Part shown: piece after piece, positions 3,847 through 5,361 of the stretch
Numbering within the stretch: the first letter of the stretch is position 1
How the letters are laid out: the number at the start of each line of letters is the position of its first letter
Assembly (NCBI GenBank): GCA_035252155.1
Contig: DATFDL010000168.1
Span: 1 to 5,361, forward strand
Length of the DNA stretch: 5,361 bases
Source: JAICLL01 sp035252155
GTDB taxonomy: Bacteria > Planctomycetota > Planctomycetia > Pirellulales > JAICIG01
Reading direction: 5' to 3'
Notes under the pieces: generated by a model
Database searches by the model: none
What the model saw: only the letters and a program-made list of their open reading frames with translations
What the model was told of the DNA's origin: nothing
Made by a program: the position numbers and the translations under genes

Positions 3847-5319
3847 AATTCGCGCGAGCTGGCCGGGAGGAAGATCGGGCACGAGTAGGCGGTCGGGGCA
3901 ACCGGCGAAGCGCAAAAGGGCCTCGGCCGCTAAATAGCCGCTGCGGACGGCGCCTTCCATCGTGCTGGGCCAGCCGGTGCGCGTCCAATCGCCGGCCAAC
4001 GTCAGGTTGGCGATCGCCGTTTGCTGCGAGGGACGATATCGCTCGATGCCCGGCCGCACCGAAAAGACCGCCGCTTGCTCCGTTACCATCCGTGAATGCA
4101 AAAGCCGAGCTACTCGTGCCGCCGGCCAGATTTCGCCCAGCTCGGCGACAATTTCGCCGATTACTTCTTGCCGGGCTCGGCCGGCCAGAGTGCGCGAAGC
4201 GCTGATGACCACCTGGTAGTAATGCCCGGCGGGTGAAGCACCTTCGGCCCCCGGAGGATGGCCTTCCAGGCCGTCTGTGCCGACCGTGGACGGCCTGGAA
4301 GGCCATCTTCCACTTCCTCCATCGCCGGCGGTGTTTCGATAGCCGCGATTGAACAGCCACTGGCTTAACCGACCTATCAACACCGCATGCGGCAGCGGCG
4401 TGATCTCGCGGTCGAACCACAAGTGGACGCCGGTGATCGGCGCCGATTCGATCTGATCGGTCGTCGCCAATTCGGGCAGTAATGCCGCCAACTCTTCATC
4501 AAACAATTCGCGCACGCGTCGCCATGGAAGAGCAACAACAGCGGCGTCTACCGCCGTGCGGGCGTCGTCGGATACTACGATGGCCGAAACCGCCGCGGCG
4601 GCGCCTTCGACTCGCCGCACCGCCGTGCCCAAGTGCACCGTCACTCCGTGCTCGGCAAGCCAGGCTTCCAATCGTCGGCCGTAGAGCTCGCTCAGCGGCA
4701 CTTGCGGAATGTCGATTTGATACGCCTGCCGCGCGGCTAGAAAACCATCGACAAATACCTTGCGGGCGTGCGCCAGCGACGCCCGATCGAGCTCTTCGCC
4801 CAGCGCGCTCACCAGCACCACCGACCAAAACCGCTCGATCGCCGCGGCCGATTGATGTTGGTCACGCAGCCACTCGCCGACCGTCGGCTGACCGCGATCA
4901 TCTGCGATTTTCAGGCGGGCCAATCGCCACAACGCCCGAGCGATGCTCAGCCGATCCGATACCGAAAGATAGCCGAGCCGCAGCAGCGACGGCCCCAAAT
5001 GCAGCGGCGCCGGCAAGCACGGGCTGGCCGCCAGGCGATAGCAGCCGCCCTTTGGCCCGAAAAAATGCAGCACGCAGTCGCGGCGGAACAGCTCTGCCAG
5101 GCCGGTGCGGCGGCAGAAATCGACCAGATTGGTGCAGCAGGCCATGCCCACGTGCTGGCAATGGTCGATCCAATGATCGACCGAGGGATCGTAAAAACTG
5201 CCGGCCCGGCCGCCCAATTGCCGCCGGGCTTCGAACAGCTCGATTTGCCAGCCGCGCCCGCTCAGGCCCACCGCCGCCGCCAGGCCCGCCAGCCCGCCGC
5301 CGACGATGGCGATCTTCAT
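3835..5319 (-). CDS. hpnE: Hydroxysqualene dehydroxylase HpnE (FAD-dependent)
   Basis: HpnE completes bacterial squalene synthesis: after HpnC and HpnD convert farnesyl diphosphate through presqualene diphosphate to hydroxysqualene, HpnE reduces the latter to squalene, the hopanoid or sterol precursor. The protein belongs to the flavin amine-oxidase/phytoene-desaturase superfamily. It has the dinucleotide fold GGGLAGLAAA (7-16) with Glu30 at the end of strand 2, the GGRAGS loop (36-41), ITGVHLWFDREITPLPHAVL (295-314) with GRLSQWLFNRG (316-326) typical of HpnE, VVISASR (370-376), and the C-terminal FAD motif LAGDWTRTGWPSTMEGAVRS (441-460). The 494 residues are somewhat longer than the usual 420-460, partly because of a Gly/Pro-rich insert at about 327-365 made by a palindromic repeat in the gene. 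The start is ATG at 5317-5319, which matches the family N-terminus and overlaps the upstream stop (ATGA). Another squalene-associated or carotenoid FAD oxidoreductase is the main alternative. Confidence 0.9.
   Translation of the reverse strand: MKIAIVGGGLAGLAAAVGLSGRGWQIELFEARRQLGGRAGSFYDPSVDHWIDHCQHVGMACCTNLVDFCRRTGLAELFRRDCVLHFFGPKGGCYRLAASPCLPAPLHLGPSLLRLGYLSVSDRLSIARALWRLARLKIADDRGQPTVGEWLRDQHQSAAAIERFWSVVLVSALGEELDRASLAHARKVFVDGFLAARQAYQIDIPQVPLSELYGRRLEAWLAEHGVTVHLGTAVRRVEGAAAAVSAIVVSDDARTAVDAAVVALPWRRVRELFDEELAALLPELATTDQIESAPITGVHLWFDREITPLPHAVLIGRLSQWLFNRGYRNTAGDGGSGRWPSRPSTVGTDGLEGHPPGAEGASPAGHYYQVVISASRTLAGRARQEVIGEIVAELGEIWPAARVARLLHSRMVTEQAAVFSVRPGIERYRPSQQTAIANLTLAGDWTRTGWPSTMEGAVRSGYLAAEALLRFAGCPDRLLVPDLPPGQLARILLR
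4253..4311. repeat. 59-bp palindromic repeat inserted in frame within hpnE
   Basis: GATGGCCTTCCAGGCCGTC (4257-4275) and its exact reverse complement (4289-4307) form a perfect 19-bp inverted repeat around a 13-base centre. With one mismatch the arms extend to 23 bp (4253-4275 and 4289-4311). The length is compatible with the reading frame, which stays open and encodes residues 337-356 (GRWPSRPSTVGTDGLEGHPP). These lie between the conserved LSQWLFNRG and YYQVVISASR segments, which are close together in typical HpnE. It behaves like a coding palindromic element, comparable in kind to the Rickettsia palindromic elements, and is unrelated in sequence to the two intergenic repeats here. Confidence 0.8.
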
Positions 5320-5361
5320 CGCGGCATCGCCCCCATCGGCGGCGGCGTGGGGTGTGCCGAG
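5316..5361 (-). CDS. C-terminal end of an upstream gene, possibly hpnD
   Basis: One minus-strand frame entering from the right edge reads SAHPTPPPMGAMPR and stops at TGA (5316-5318), overlapping the hpnE ATG as ATGA. This arrangement is typical of translationally coupled genes. Because hpnC, hpnD and hpnE are often adjacent, the likely owner is hpnD (squalene-synthase-like), but 14 residues are too few to identify a family, and the other two frames are also open through this short edge. The gene is partial because the window ends. Confidence 0.4.
   Translation of the reverse strand, partial: SAHPTPPPMGAMPR

Noticed and set aside
1..5361. CRISPR array, tRNA, rRNA or complete insertion sequence
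   Set aside because: No regularly spaced repeats with unique spacers, no RNA-gene fold and no transposase-like frame are visible; the repeats present are short palindromes or a contiguous heptamer array.

Overview
The window is high-GC bacterial DNA, most likely from a planctomycete (Pirellulales-like). I infer this from the gene families, the small lineage-type membrane/LRR protein remnant and the density of short palindromic repeats; no marker gene here proves it. All intact genes lie on the minus strand, so biologically the window reads from right to left.

Layout in transcription order: (1) 5361-5316, the last codons of an upstream gene whose TGA overlaps the next start (ATGA). (2) 5319-3835, hpnE, an FAD-dependent squalene-pathway enzyme. 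(3) 3834-3105, about 730 bases without an intact minus-strand gene. It holds a plus-strand, apparently frameshifted small membrane-protein gene (3411-3846) with a likely extended -10 promoter, a cluster of three related dyads (3257-3348), and a textbook sigma-54 promoter on the minus strand (3150-3165). (4) A flagellar basal-body operon: flgB (rod), flgC (rod), fliE (MS-ring/rod adaptor) and fliF (MS ring). FliF keeps its C-terminal FliG-binding tail, so fliG probably follows outside the window.

The four flagellar proteins form one sub-assembly: the FliF ring in the inner membrane, FliE on top of it, then the proximal rod proteins FlgB and FlgC. The sigma-54 site sits about 37 nt upstream of flgB in the right orientation, and the upstream dyads lie where an enhancer-binding activator would bind. 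The operon therefore looks RpoN-controlled and separate from hpnE.

The least ordinary part is the repeat content. The flgB-flgC gap is filled by a 101-bp element with perfect 18-bp arms, and the flgC-fliE gap by an unrelated 80-bp element that also supplies the flgC stop codon. Each ends at or within 4 nt of the ribosome binding site of the next gene. A third family, with a perfect 19-bp inverted repeat, sits in frame inside hpnE and adds a low-complexity loop to the protein. A 49-bp array of seven heptamers overlaps the fliF stop codon, and one end of another copy of the first element lies at the left edge.
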